Shown here: positions 40,290 to 51,839 of the stretch, one piece after another
Layout of the letters: each line of letters begins with the position of its first letter
Numbering within the stretch: the stretch's first letter is position 1
Source: Prorocentrum cordatum
Taxonomy: Eukaryota > Sar > Dinophyceae > Prorocentrales > Prorocentraceae
Direction of reading: 5' to 3'
Length of the DNA stretch: 64,000 bases
Assembly (NCBI GenBank): GCA_963575745.1
Contig: CAUYUJ010015938.1
Coordinates: 37,501 to 101,500 of the forward strand
Notes under the pieces: generated by a model
The model's database searches: none
What the model was told of the DNA's origin: nothing
The model's input: only the letters and a program-made list of their open reading frames with translations
Position numbers and translations under genes: made by a program

Positions 40290-40585
40290 CATAGATGTGT
40301 TCATGACAACGCCCGCGTGCACTACAGCGCCTGTGTGCACCACGATGCCCATGTTCACCCTAGCACCTGCGCGCATCATGGCGCCACACCCCCTGTGTAC
40401 ACCAAAAGGCCTCTGTACACCTGAACGCCCGCATGCGCGACAGTGCCATTGCAGACCACAATATCTGCGTGCGCTGGACTGTTTTTGTACACCACGGCGC
40501 CCGCTCACATCACACCAACCGTGTGCACCATACCGTGGCCGTGCACGACACCGCCTGCGTGCACCAGGGCGCTTGTGCACACCTC
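40290..40585. repeat. Degenerate GTGCACCACGGCGCC array
   Basis: About 18 diverged units of 15-18 bases alternate GTGCACC/TGTACACC with GCGCC boxes (e.g. GCCTGTGTGCACCAC). The alternating purine-pyrimidine GTGCAC cores are self-complementary. No gene. Confidence 0.7.
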
Positions 40586-40723
40586 AACGCAACGTCTGTC
40601 GACGCCGTGCGGTATGAACAAGACGTGGACGACATGAGGGGGAACACTACGCTGACGACGACGACGACAACAACGAATTATGCTTGGGCACCTTCAGAAG
40701 CCTCCCGGCAACATCGGTCGTTT

Positions 40724-40840
40724 TTGTCGTCGTCCTCCTGCTCCTCCTCCTTCCTCTCCTCCCCGTCCTCCTCCTCCTCCCCCTCCTCCTCCTCCTTCTC
40801 CTCCTCCTCCTCTTCCTCCTCCTCCTCCTCCCCCTCCTCA
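40724..40840. repeat. (CCT)n microsatellite
   Basis: About 115 bases of imperfect CTC repeat. Confidence 0.9.
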
Positions 40841-41047
40841 TGGGGATGCCCAATCCGATGGAAGCTGAAAGAATTCACGCGTGTGGCCAATTCCCATGCG
40901 TTACCGCTCTGGGGGGGGGAAGGGTGGGGCAACGCGTGCTGTCACCGGGCCCTGTAAACAAAAAGCTCTCCGAGAACAGCAATGTCACCCGAATTCCACC
41001 TCGTATCCATCCGCCCGATCTTGTCGTCGTGAACTGATATTGATTGA

Positions 41048-42010
41048 TCAAGTCAATCGCGGTGTTTTGCTCGTCTGCAGCAGCATGTCGCGAACACTGC
41101 CAACTGCATCAGAGGTGTTCTCGCCTTGCGTGTTGCCGATGATGTCACACCTTTCGGCTGGTCGATCATATACTGTCGTTCCTTTTTGCCGCCACGCATG
41201 TTGGGTCGTGGCGTAGCCGTAGGCGCCCCGCTGACAAAAAAATGATCTGCAACGAGCTGGTGACCTGCGATGTTGGTCAGGCCGTCCACGCATTGCCGTC
41301 GTGGTGATACCCATTTCCACAAGATGTGGGTAACCGCCGTCGTTTTGCGCAGGACGGTACCTCGATGCCGGCCGTCTTGTCTTGGAAAAGTGTGATGCTC
41401 TCTTTCTGCGCAACATCGTAGAGGGCCTTTGCGTCGACCACAACCGCCGGAGTTCCGGCGTACTGCGTGCTCTCGTCCTGCTTTTTCGCGTCCACGTTTT
41501 CGAAGATGAGGACTGCCAAAGAGCTCCTGGTCAAGTCCAGGGAGCCCATGCATGCTGCAACTGCTTGAGATTGAGACTCCGCGTGGACTGCGGATCAAAT
41601 CAATCTCACCAACTCGAACGACTCGCAGCTGAATGCGCTGGATTCTGACTCTTCTCCTTATAATTCTTCTCGCGACAGGCTACGATGTCGTAGCCTCCTT
41701 GACTGGCTCCTGCATGTCGCGCTCCCTGGGCCCCGCATCTACCATCGTCACTAAGGCGATCTTACTGGGCAGTCCAACCGTCTTCATTTTAATGCCAACG
41801 TCCGCCTACTGCTTGAAGACGCGCAGCATCCGTTTGACTTCCTTCGCCAATGCTGCGCTCGCTGCAAGTAGCTGGCCATGTTTAGGGAGCGGATCGAGGA
41901 TTACAAGATGGAGCACTGCGGATCGGATTTTGACCACGCTCCTCACTGGGGCAACATGCGGTCCAACGACAATGCGATGGAAGTCAAGATGCAGACGTGC
42001 TCTCAAAGCC
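41048..42010 (-). pseudogene. copia RT C-terminus and RNase H, second element
   Basis: The best frame (41277-41549) reads SLDLTRSSLAVLIFENVDAK, PAVVVDAKALYDVAQKESIT and LFQDKTAGIEV. The VVDAKALYD box is the characteristic RNase H catalytic Asp region of dinoflagellate-type copia. Upstream, 42006-41806 gives SAALAKEVKRMLRVFKQ then a stop, followed by GIKMKTVGLPSKIALVTMVD, the RT-RNase H junction. Frames shift near 41560 and 41300. Confidence 0.75.
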
Positions 42011-42079
42011 TCAAGCCTATCACGATCGATCAGAAGAGCGGCGTCGACGTTCGGGAGCTCGCGCTACAGGAGAAACGGC

Positions 42080-45000
42080 AGCTACGAGGCCCACTTGGAA
42101 CCCTCCATTGGCCAAGCCGACCAGCGTGCCCACGCGCGTCGGCCTCGGCCGGCGCTCGCCAGGCGTCTCTTTTTACCTCGGCGGTGGCCTTGGCGCAATT
42201 GCTGCCTTGGCGCGTCGCCCGCGCGGGGGGGAACGCAGCCGTCGCAGTTGCCGCCCTCGTCGAAGCTCGCGGAGGAGCAGGGGCCTAGCGGGTGCTGCTG
42301 GAGGCCGCGGGCCTCCCAATGCCGCGGGCCCCCCAGTAGTCGACTGCTTGCAACCGCGAACGGCTTGGCGGCTTCGCGCGTCTGTGGGCGGGCTGGGTGA
42401 GCTTCGTTGCACCGGGGTCGACTCCCACGAGTCCTGTTGCGTCCGTCGGAACCTTGGCGTACAGCGCGCGCACTTGGGGTCGCGTATCTAATGGGGCTGT
42501 AGCCGCGACTGCCGCCCACGTTTTCCAGCCACGCCAAACTGCTAACTGCAGCAGTAACGAACGTCCCCACATTGATGCGGTAGGTGACGCTGTAAATGCT
42601 GACCTTCCAGGGCGTCCCGGTTTTGCTTTTGCGGTCGGCGCGCCGTCGTCGTTCTTGCTCCACTCGGTTGACCGCGACGCCTCAAACGTCCTGCTCGGCG
42701 TGGAGCTCCCCGGCGTCCTTGCCGAACCACCCAATCAACTCCTCCTGCTTTTCCTGCGCGAATTCGCGAGGCGTCGCGCTCCTTGCGCTGATCTCGGCGT
42801 GGATGTCGCGAGATGGGCCGCGCGCCCGTCGAACTCCCACCCGAGCGGCGGGCGCTGCCGAAGAGCGCCTTGAAGTGAATGAGCCGGCGGCTTCGGCGTC
42901 GCGGCTGGCTTGTGGCTGGTAGCGGGGGCCAGCGTCGGCAGGGGTGGTTTGCCTGATGGTTGGTTGCCATCGTTGATCCCGCCCATTGGGCCCTCTTCTC
43001 CGGACGGAAGCGTCTTCGGCATCATCTCCAGATTGCACTGACCCGCGCTGGTCTCTCGGCTGCGGTCGGGCGTCGCCATGGCCGCGCCGGGGTCGGCCAT
43101 CGGGGCCGCCGCTGCTGCGACGGCCGCGCTTGCGGCTGCGGCGGCGCGCGGCTCCTCTCAGGAGCCCCGAAGGGGCGCGGCGAGGCGCCGGGCGGCGACC
43201 CCGGGATTTCTCTGGCCAGGCAACGTTTCCACTCGAGGCCCCCGCAGAAGGGCCCGCGGCGGGGCTCGCGCGAATCCCAGCCTGCGCCCGCGAACAACCT
43301 GGGGATCCACGGCAAATCAGGAAGCCCCATGCCAATGTGCGACCACTGATGCCGCAGTGCCACGCCATCTGCTGCGGCGGCGGCGACGCCCTGAAAGCTC
43401 GCCGCGGCGCCTGCGCGAGGAAACATCGCCACTCAAAAGCGCTAGCGGCGCTGTGCTGCCGATTTTCCCGCGGGGGCGCGCGGCCGAACGCGGCGGCGAA
43501 AGGCCGGCCGCGCACCCGCTGCGCCGCGGCGCGCGCGGCGCCAGCCGCGGGGGGGGGGCGAAGGCTGGACTGGCAAAATGATATGCCCCACGCTGCGCTC
43601 TTGCGTTCCGCCCCCCTCTCCCAGACTTCGCGCAGACGCCGCCCGGCGGGCGCCTGCAACTGCGCGGCGCTCGCCGCGCCTGGAACGCAGCGCATCCAAC
43701 GTGTTGGGGCATATCAGAAAACCGTCTAAATTTCACATGGTAGCTCCTGTCGGGGGGCCGCGCCGTGCCGGCCCGACCCCTGCCCGGGGGGGTCGGCGAC
43801 GCGAAGCGCGGCGGCGGCTGGCGACCGCGACGGGCGATGTCGGCGCTCAGGGCGGCCGCGCGATCCCGAAACATGTCGCCGCGCCGTCTCGGGGCCGGGG
43901 GGCGCCGCGCGACCCTGTGGCTCGTCGACCCGCCGACGTTCGAGACATCCTCGAAAAAAACGCCCGGGTCCCAAAGCCGGGCGCTGTGGCCCGATTCGTT
44001 GTTTCTTTGGGTTCCGCGCTGGCGGAACAAGGGGCGCGGGGGAAACTCCCGCGGCGGCCCGGGGCCTGCCCCCCGGAGCTGGCAGGGGTCGCCTGAACGA
44101 CCGACTGGGCGCGCCACTACGGGGGCGCGCGCCGTCGCGGGGCGCGCGCCTCGTCGCCTTGCCCCCCCGGCCACCGCCGCGGTCGCTGCGCGCCGCTCGC
44201 TCTGCTCAAAGGAGGGGGAGGGCGCCGAAGTGGAGGAAACTGAGCAAGGTGAACATAAATGCGACAGAGAGGGGGGCCGGACGGGGCGGGAGAAGGAAGG
44301 GTGAGAGAGGGATAAGAGGAGAGGGGGGCGAGGGAGTCAAAGAAGATGAATTGTTTGATGGCTCCGCGAACCCAAGTTGCATCCAAGCGCCCAACGGAGG
44401 GCGCCCCAGGGCAAGCGCCATAGTGCTCCCACAACGCGCGCCAACATGCTTTCTGCGGTCTCATCCATGATGCCGCCGCACTGCTGCGCCAAAAAACGAC
44501 GCAGACAAAACCGCGCGCGCGGGTCGGGCGACGATGTCGCGCGTCAAGCTGCGCGCCGCGGCCCAGACAAAACGCGCGCGCTGGGCCAGGCGCAGCGCTT
44601 GAACCTCGCGCTACGCGCGACCACCGGGGCACAAACTGCGCGAACGACTGAGCCATCCAGCGCGCGCCAAACTCACGGCGCCGTGCACTCACTGCATCGC
44701 TTTGAGACTTCTAATCCTCGCTGGATGCCCCCGCCGCGGCTACGCCGGACGGGGGCGCTGCCGGAGTCGTGGGGGCCGTGGCCATCGCTGTAGTTTTTGG
44801 CAAGGCCGTAGGCGCTCCTCGCGGTCGCTCCGGCGGCAATTCGCAATCTACGTCGGCGTCGTCGGGGTCGATGTCCGCGCCCGAGCCACCCGGGCATCGA
44901 GCGGCGTCCGCTGCGAACTGACGTCGCGATCGCTGCTGCGTCGCGCCAATGCTTCGCGCGGCATCGGGCGAACAATTTGCTTGGGCGCGGTCCTCGAGTG

Positions 45001-45200
45001 GACCCCCCCGCGATTTTCAACGTCTGGCCGCGCGCGCGCAGGCGCGCGGCGCAGCAGCTGCGCGCCGAGCGCATCTCCGTAGATCAGGGGCCAAATCATC
45101 CTGGCGCATCCCCTTGAAGACCGCCACGGCCCGGTATTCCGCTGGCCCCAGATGGGCCCTTTGCCCCCGCCCATCGCGCAAGTGGCGGCGCCGCTGGCCG
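42080..45200 (-). other. GC-rich interior of the second copia element, no domain recognised
   Basis: Fragments such as WKVSIYSVTYRINVGTFV (about 42600) and SATPREFAQEKQEELIGWF (about 42770) look protein-like. I cannot match them to RT. The rest is Ala/Arg/Pro/Gly-rich, as expected from composition. Confidence 0.35.
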
Positions 45201-45860
45201 ATGGGGGGTCGCGCATGAGAGCGACGCGCCGAAGTGGCAGAGCACGACGTAACTTGGCCGACGCGCGCACCTTCGAGAGGGCGGTAGCTGCCGTCGACCC
45301 CCGTTCCAGCGCGCGCTCGGAGCCCTCCTCTGGCAGAGCACGGCCGGCGAGAACTCGTCGCTGGGATTTGTCGCTGCCGCGTTAGGGTCAACGCCGCGAG
45401 CCCACCGGCATGGGGAAATGCCTTTTTCGCGCAAGAAAGCCAGGCATGACATGGCGTGGCGCGAGGATGCAGGCCTCGATGACCAGCCATTCAATGATGA
45501 TCGCGTTGGCTCCGCAACCAGTAGCGTCCGCGCAGCAGGGGCCGATTGCCTCTCGACTGAACCGATGTCGTCGCTCCACAACTCTCAGGCTTGAGTGTGC
45601 CTGGCCTTGCTGGCGTCCTTCTGAACCAGGAGCTTGGTGAAGCGCTCTCCGGCGAAACCTGGGCCGTTGTCTGCTTCGCTCTGGCTGCAGGTCGCTCTGG
45701 CGCGCGCTGCCGCTCCATGCGTTGCGCGCGCCCGCATTCGGATGCACTGTTCAAGAGTGTATTGCCGCGGGGTTTGGATGCCCCATGCTGCGGCGGGGCT
45801 GTTCGACGTGCCCCGGCGCTTCCGCGGCGCGCCCCCCGCGAGAACTGCGTAGAGATGCCC
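45200..45860 (-). pseudogene. copia integrase fragment, second element
   Basis: One frame contains EADNGPGFAGERFTKLLVQK, resembling the second catalytic Asp region (D-x-G-x-x-F) of integrases. After a stop it continues GSVERQSAPAARTLLVA, resembling the catalytic Glu helix (G-x-x-E-R-x-x-x-x-x-x-x-x-x-L). Order and spacing fit, but divergence is high. Confidence 0.5.
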
Positions 45861-46504
45861 GTGATTGTCCTCTAGTTGGCTGCTGCTGTCAATGCTGGCG
45901 TGTCCGTGGCGGCGGACTCTCTGAGTCGTAAATCGCGTCGATTTCCCGTTCCACTGCGATCTGCGCCGTCGCGCCTGACGCGACGATGGGGCGCGCCTCC
46001 TCGGCTCGCGCGCGCGCCTTGCCTACGAGCTCGTCGCGTCGGTGGCTGGCGTCGCACCTCTCGCCAATGACTGCCGCCGTGAGCTTCTTGGTCGTCTTGA
46101 TATGAATCGGCATCTTGACCGGTGAGTCGCCGCTGGGAAATGGCAGCGTCGAATGCGCTGTTCGAGTGTCGCGGCTAGGTATGGGCAGGCTTCTGAATGC
46201 GACTGTCTGCCGCGATGTCGGGGTATATGGATGCCCGGCGCGAGCGCGACGTGGAACTCCGCGCTGCACCTGGCGGGCGATCGCGGCGAGCGTCTAGCGC
46301 GCACGACGATGCCAATCGCGCGGGTCAATGAGGTACTTCTTCCATCCAGGATGCCAGTTGATACGCAGCTCCGGCGCGTCTGACCTTGGCCGCGCATGCA
46401 GGGAGAAATGCGCCTCGCCTTGCCGTTATTTGGCGAGCTTCTTCCGGGGGCTCGCCCATCGCAGTACCCCATCCGGCAAGTGGGCCGGACATCGACTCTG
46501 GCTC

Positions 46505-47500
46505 CTAGGTCGCGCGGCGCCCAGGAGAGCCGAGCTTCTCCAGCGTGGGCTTCCCGAGTCGTTTCCTCCGTGTTGACCTGGCGCTGGCTGCTCGACGCGC
46601 CGCCGGCGCGCGCTGTTCGTTGGCGTGCTTCGCAGCTGATTCTATATTCTGGATGAGGTTGATCGCCGCCAGCGTAGCCGCGCCCTGTAGGTCGCCGCGC
46701 TCGGGGCCACTGCGACTCGCGTCGCTGCTGGAGGGCTCGCGCAGACGCGCGCACGGTGAGAGCAGCGTCGGACCGACCCGAGAAATCCGCGTGGTGGTGA
46801 AGCATGGGTTACCGCACTCGGTGCAGTGCTGGCACTGGCGCTGCCATGTGCGTGGGCGACTCGCCTTGGGTCTGATTCTGCGTGGGGTCGCAGTGCCGCG
46901 GGCAGGTGCCCCCCCCTGCTCACTGCCGCTCTTCGACTCTGCCGCGTATACGTTGTCCAATAAATCGAGGGCCGCTATCGTCTCGTTGCTGGGGCCCCAG
47001 AACTGGGCCACGCCAGTCGGCCCCCACTCTGAATTGAGCTCCTTCCCGAAGGTCGTCTCACCCGTGTTTTCCAGCAGGTCGACCATGTAGCGCCTTCGGG
47101 TGAACCGCGCTGCCCCCTCGAACTCGCCGCCGTTCCAGGGCGCCTATTGAAAGGCTTTGTCGACGACGCCTTGGACTTTTCAAGACGCGGCCTTGGGGGC
47201 AAAATTGGGGCGTGGCTATGTGCCGCGTAGTTGTAGGGCGTCCCTGTCTTATGCTTGAAGCTGGCCTGGATCACTCCACGCCGCTAAGCGTGCTCGATCT
47301 TGCCCTTACCTACCCTGAAGAATGTTGCTCTTGTGGGAATTCAACTGCACGGCCGGGCAAACCATCTGGTGGCAGTCGGCCATATGGCCCATGACCGCCG
47401 TCGTCGCGCCGCCATATATGATGCCGTGCCTCGCGGGAATGGCCGGTGTAGTCCGCTGGGTGTCCCAATAGACCTCGTCGATCATCGTGCTCTGGGCCAT
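46505..47500 (-). pseudogene. copia protease remnant and following Cys-containing segment, second element
   Basis: At about 47420 the frame reads RHGIIYGGATTAVMGHMADC, the shape of a retropepsin loop (I-x-D-S/T-G-A-T-x-x-V-x-G). The catalytic Asp has become Tyr and the next residue Gly, so the protease is dead. Downstream, a 193-codon frame contains QCQHCTECGNPCFTT, a Cys-rich knuckle of unknown role, and PSNETIAALDLLDNVYAAES. Confidence 0.5.
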
Positions 47501-47532
47501 GCGGCCACTTTGTCGGCGGCCCCGTGCAATCG

Positions 47533-48190
47533 CGAGCCCAATGACTGGAATTGCCGCGCCTCGACCAAGTAGATGATGGTGATCCTGAGGGGTCTGGCCT
47601 GCTGGCTACCGCTCTCCTGTCTGACGGTCTCGGTCTCGCGTTGGGGTTGCGTGCTGGTGGTGGTGGTGGTGATCCGCCCATGCGTCCACCTGGATTGCCT
47701 TGGCTCGTCGATCGTCCTCGCCCTGGCGCAACCGTCGTGGGGCTCGAACTTGCACCGCTCCCTTGGTTAATTATCGTAACGACGGAGTAAGGCCCTCTTG
47801 ACAAATTCAAGTCGTCGAAGCGTTTTTTTTGTTCTCTCTCTCTCCCTCTCTCTCTGTCCCTCGTAGAAGTAGGCCGCGTGGGCCTCGTCAAACTCTCCCG
47901 GGTCGAATTCCTGGGCGGTCGCTTTGTCGCACTGGTAATAGCTCTCGTCGCAGTCGTAACAGGTGTCGTCGGCCAACTACTCCTGCTCGTTGTAGTCGCC
48001 CTGCCAGTGTAGAGTTTGTCCTCGGAAGGTTCCCCATCATCGTCGACGTAGTATTGTCTCCGCGTGTGATTCAGCTGGTGCATCGTGCTCTGTTGCCCGA
48101 AGGTCTTCTCGAGCGCCTCGATGACACTGTCCTGCGTGATGTATTGGCCCACGACGGCCATGATGACCGTCCTCTGATCTGAGCTGTAGT
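47533..48190 (-). pseudogene. copia gag, second element, zinc knuckle damaged
   Basis: The frame reads GQYITQDSVIEALEKTFGQQ, then HTRRQYYVDDDGEPSEDKLY. In a second frame follow CYDCDESYYQCDKATAQEFD, then DEAHAAYF and a long ERERER stretch encoded by a (CT)n tract. A third frame gives SRGPYSVVTIINQGSGASSS and a Gly/Arg tail. The knuckle at 47533-47574 reads WSRRGNSSHWARDC: spacing fits C-X2-C-X4-H-X4-C, but the first two Cys are Trp and Arg, each one base away from Cys. Confidence 0.7.
47828..47865. repeat. (CT)n tract in gag
   Basis: CTCTCTCTCTCCCTCTCTCT on the plus strand gives the Arg-Glu repeat of the gag frame. A likely site of slippage and frame loss. Confidence 0.8.
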
Positions 48191-48439
48191 CTCAACGTCG
48201 CTGGGTCGGCCAACCTCGGACCTTCGCTGGCAACACGGTACCGTGTGTGCGTTGAGCTGCGCCTCGACCTTATACCTGTTCAGCGTGTAGAAGAAATCCG
48301 CATGGGCACGGAACCCAAGCCTGCAAGCCTCGGCCATCACACTTGCGGAGTCTGTCAGGGACCAAGAATCGAAATTGCAAGATCCCGGGGGGGGGTTATG
48401 CGGTTGCCCTGGGCTCCAGCGCGCAGTAGTGCATGATTT

Positions 48440-48775
48440 GTTGCCCACGATGGCCCCAAGACAAACCAGGAGGACTCCAAAAAGCCCCCAACACAATCCA
48501 AGATGGCACCGACTCGCTGGAAGATCGACCCGAGACGCGCAACATGGCCCCCAGGGGCCTCGAAGAAACCTCAAAAAAAGGCTCTGAAATAAGCCAGCGT
48601 CATTGATTTCCTCTCGTGCTGTGACGGTTTTTGGAACGCTCGCGCGTTCGGTCTCCCGACGCTACCCAAGAGGCCCCCAAGACCGCCCCCAGGCGGCCCG
48701 AGAGGCCCCCAAGACGACCGAAGAGGCGCCCAAGACGGACAAGAGGGCCCGAAGACGGCACCAAGAGGGATTCAA
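48440..48775. repeat. AAGATGGC / GGCCCCCAAGAC degenerate repeat
   Basis: 48440-48560 contains CCACGATGGCCCCAAGAC, CCAAGATGGCACC and relatives. 48650-48770 is a tighter array of GAGGCCCCCAAGAC-like units. It is related to the arrays at 18680-18830 and 19110-19234. Confidence 0.7.
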
Positions 48776-48956
48776 ATGATCTGGGCTGACTCTTTCCGTG
48801 CGTTGTCGAAACTGCCGCGTAGGACTCCGCTGGGAATTGATTCAACTCCAGACTCTAACTTGGAGATCGCGTCGATCTTGACTTCCACGGATGGATATGG
48901 ATGGTGCAAAACGTGAGCCTGGCACTCCAAGCTTCACTACAAATGTGAAATTATCA

Positions 48957-49155
48957 AAACCCTCGAAGTCTTTGACGGGTACGGACAAGAAAATATCAAA
49001 AGAGATGTGACCATCACTTTTATACCTCGCTCGGTTGACTCAAGCGCCATGTAAGGTTTGGGCCAGTACAGAAATGGAATCTCTACACGATCCTCTGCCA
49101 AGCACGTGCAATGTACAAACACACAGATGTACAGCGTAGATCTCACAGAAAGGGC
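48957..49155. repeat. Dispersed 200-bp repeat G, copy 2
   Basis: Partner of 39567-39770, described there. Same orientation, about 9.4 kb apart. Confidence 0.7.
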
Positions 49156-49424
49156 AACGCTACGGGGGGGATAGGCTCAGAGGGGAGATAACGACCTGGC
49201 GTCGGCGATGCACTGCCAATCGATGGGCGATGGGCCCCTGATAGCGAAGCAGCACGGCCCCGGGCGCGGCGGGGCCATCGGTGCCTTGTCGACGCTCGGT
49301 GGGCGATCCCCGGATCCTATCCCTTCCTGACGCTGCTACTCTCTGACCCCTGGGCCCTCGACGGCGACAACGACGACGACGAAGAACGACGACGATGACG
49401 ACGACGTCGACGGGCGGAATCAGA

Positions 49425-49652
49425 GGCCTCCTAGATGGGGTCGGAGTAGATGCGGTCAGAGAATCGCGCCGCATCGCCGATGCATTGGCAATGTAACGGG
49501 GATGCATCGGGGATGCATCGGCGATGCACCGTCAACGTCGGTGATGCACCGGCGACGTCGGCGTGGAGAAACTCGGGCTCCACATCGAGCCGCACCGCCG
49601 ATGCCCGGCGCCATCCTCCGACCCCGTCTACTCCGACTCCATCTAGGAGGCC
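49425..49652. mobile_element. TIR family A element, best full-length copy (228 bp)
   Basis: The left end reads GGCCTCCTAGATGGGGTCGG, then AGTAGATGCGGTCAGAGAAT and CGCGCCGCATCGCCGATGC. The right end, reverse-complemented, reads GGCCTCCTAGATGGAGTCGG, then AGTAGACGGGGTCGGAGGAT. The terminal repeat is at least 40 bases and internally doubled (two GATGGGGTCGGAG blocks). The centre has repeated GATGCATCGG(C/G)GATG and CTCGGGCTCCACATCGAGCC. Non-coding. Confidence 0.8.
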
Positions 49653-49894
49653 ACGACCGGCACTGGCGTGCCAAGCCCGCGCCGGGGGAGCGCCACGGCG
49701 GCCTCCACATCATCGGAACTGCAACCGGACCGCTGCTGGAGCCTTCCTGGATCGAGCCACCAGCCGCGGCGACTCGCTTCGCCAAAAAACGGATCTGGAG
49801 AAACCAACAGGTACAGATTCTACAGAAGGAAAACTCGAGAATAGTAAAAAAAATGATTGCTCGTGCTTTCGATACTATATAATTTTTCGTTGGA

Positions 49895-50584
49895 AGACAT
49901 GCCCGACCTAACGCTTCTCGCCTGACCTCCCCCAGGGTATGCTCTGATCCAGGTTTCGGGGAGAATCCGGCCGTGGCGACGAAGGCCCAGGAGGGACAAC
50001 AGGGCGAAAGCAAGACACAGGTAGCGGTATCGGGTACCAGTGCCGTTCTCTCCGCTGAGGGGTCGTGTGCGGCGCGGGCCTGGCCCTTCTCGAAGGCCCC
50101 CTCGCCCCCGAAGCACGAGATCAGAGCGGTGTAGGCCTGGAGGGAGCAACAACTGCACACTCACGTGCACCTTCGACGGCACGCGCGGAGTTCTATCTCT
50201 TGGATCAGCGCCGGGCCCCCCTGGGCTGCGGCGCGCGGCACGCTGGAGCCCCCAAGGGGGGTCCCGCTCGCCGCGCCGAAGGTGCCCTCCTCCTCCTCCT
50301 CCTCCTCCTCCTCCTCCTCCTCCTCTTCCTCCTCCTCCTCCTCCTCCTCCTCCTCCTACTCCTACTCCTCCTCCTCCTCCTCCTCCTCCTCCTCCTCCTC
50401 CTCCTCCTCCTCCTGCGGCGCGGCTGGGGGGTCCACCGCCGATCCAGGAAATCGGCGCGGACCGCCGAAAGCTTACATACGCCATGTTGCAGTCTTCGAG
50501 GGCCACGGCGTCGGGCGCCACCGCGGCGCCGCGCATGCCCTCGAAGGCAGCCCGTGCCCTCGCCTCGTCCTCGGGAGAGCACAT
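49895..50584 (-). pseudogene. PPR-like exons (two fragments) around a TCC microsatellite
   Basis: The upstream fragment (50584-50460) reads EDEARARAAFEGMRGAAVAP then DAVALEDCNMAYVS. The downstream fragment (50160-50075) reads AYTALISCFGGEGAFEKGQA and continues RAAHD. Both fit the two-helix pattern of a PPR with a Pro-Asp turn. They are separated by a (TCC)n tract and could be two exons of one gene on the minus strand. The downstream part overlaps a sequence repeated at 55.3-55.4 kb. No splice sites were fixed. Confidence 0.5.
50288..50415. repeat. (TCC)n microsatellite
   Basis: About 125 bases of imperfect CTC repeat between the two PPR-like fragments. Confidence 0.9.
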
Positions 50585-50785
50585 AATCGAATCGATATAA
50601 GTCGGACCGGCAATCGGAATGAGTCAGATCAACGGAAATCGACAGCCAAGTCGGAAGAAGTCGAATCAGCGGAAATCGTCAAGCTAATGAGGCCTCGATC
50701 GAGGAGCCGAAAACAAACTGGAAGCCGAAATCGGAATCGATCAACATGGAATCGAATCGAGCCGGAGGAGTCGAAATGAGCCCCG

Positions 50786-50935
50786 CGTCCGCATCGACAA
50801 TGCATCGGCGACGCCGATGACGCATCGGCACCGTCGGCGTGGGCAAAATCGGGCCCCACATCGAGCCGCATCGGCGATGCATCGCCGCTGCAGGGCGACC
50901 CTTCGACCCCATCTACTCGGACCCTATCGAGGAGG
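50786..50935. mobile_element. TIR family A element
   Basis: The left side has CGCATCGACAATGCATCGGC. The right side has GCCGCATCGGCGATGCATCG, then CCCCATCTACTCGGACCC and GAGGAGG, the mirrored terminal block. The outer left end is eroded. A (TCC)n tract follows 30 bases later. Confidence 0.65.
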
Positions 50936-50965
50936 CTCGTAGAGGATCCCATCGGGGAGGCCTCC

Positions 50966-51236
50966 TCTCCTCCCCCTCCTCCCCCTCCTCCTCCTCCTCC
51001 TCCTCCTCCTCCTCCTCCTCCTCCTCTCCTCCTCCTCCTCCTCCTCCTCCTCCTCCTCCTCCTCCTCCTCCTCCTCCTCCTCCTCCTCCTCCTCCTCCTC
51101 CTCCTCCTCCTCCTCCTCCTCCTCCTCCTCCTCCTCCCTCCTCCCTCCTCCTCTTTCTCTCCTCCTCTCTCCTCCTCCTCCTCCTCCCCTCCTCCTCCTC
51201 CTCCTCCTCCTCCTCCTCCTCCTCCTCCTCCTCCGC
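50966..51236. repeat. (TCC)n microsatellite, 270 bp
   Basis: The longest trinucleotide tract in the window, imperfect at 51130-51180. Simple-sequence frames only. Confidence 0.9.
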
Positions 51237-51404
51237 CACCTGCCCCACCTGGGAGGCCTACTCCATCCTCGGGCACCACCTGGGGGCCCGGCGTCCTTGC
51301 CCCGCGAGCAGGAGACCACCAGGCTCGACCAGTGGCCGACGTCCGGCTGGAGCTCCGCGCGCCGCACGCCCGGGGGAGCCGCGGGCGGGGGCGGGCCGCC
51401 CCGA

Positions 51405-51565
51405 GCCGAGGGCTTTTCCGCGGGGGGGGCCTCCATCGGCGGCTTCTCCACGAGGGGGGGCTTTTCCACGGGGGGCCTCTCCACGGGGGGCTTTTCCACG
51501 AGGGCCCCGAGTCGGGGGCTTTGCCACGAGGGGGGCTTTTCCACGAGGGGTGTGGTTTGCAGAGG
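51405..51565. repeat. Minisatellite GGGGGGCTTTTCCACGA
   Basis: About seven units of roughly 18 bases (GGCTTTTCCACGAGGGG and variants). On the minus strand they read as VEKPP/VERPP repeats within an open frame, so a Pro-rich repeat protein is possible but unsupported by any flanking domain. Confidence 0.8.
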
Positions 51566-51688
51566 TCTCGGGCGAGTGGTCATGGGGTCTTGGGGGTTGC
51601 CGAGGTTGTGGGTGAAGAAGCCTCAAGGGGCCCTGCAGGGGCCCTCTTCTTCAACTCCCAGTCAGGTCGCCCCCCTTCCCGTATTAGA

Positions 51689-51836
51689 TCGGGCATGTCC
51701 TCCTACAGGCGGATATCGGCGAAGAAAGAACGCATAGTCAACACATAGCCTTTGCATGGTGTAGGAGCACGAACTTCGTCACCATGCTGCTGTTCGACTA
51801 TTCTCGAACACTCCCCCCGTAGAGGGACAGGCCCGA
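51689..51836. mobile_element. TIR family D element (148 bp)
   Basis: The left arm reads TCGGGCATGTCCTCCTACAG. The right arm, reverse-complemented, reads TCGGGCCTGTCCCTCTACGG. The ends pair over about 20 bases with few mismatches. The interior contains ACTATTCTCGAACAC. Related right ends (GACATGCCCGAC) occur at 22413-22425 and 49891-49902. Confidence 0.6.
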
Positions 51837-51839
51837 CTT

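Larger units (their letters stand above)
41045..48190 (-). mobile_element. Second, distinct Ty1/copia element, heavily decayed
   Basis: On the minus strand gag (48.2-47.5 kb), protease (about 47.4), integrase fragments (45.8-45.2) and RNase H (42.0-41.05) occur in copia order. Its gag differs from that of the element at 1-13.7 kb, and it lacks the mini-hairpin family, so it is another lineage. RT is not recognisable between 45 and 42 kb, where the DNA is very GC-rich with spurious frames. No LTRs were identified. Confidence 0.7.

Noticed and set aside
46902-46919. GCAGGTGCCCCCCCCTGC as a mini-hairpin in the second copia element
   Set aside because: The loop is eight bases with a C run; it resembles the GGCA-loop variants but a chance GC-rich palindrome is as likely.
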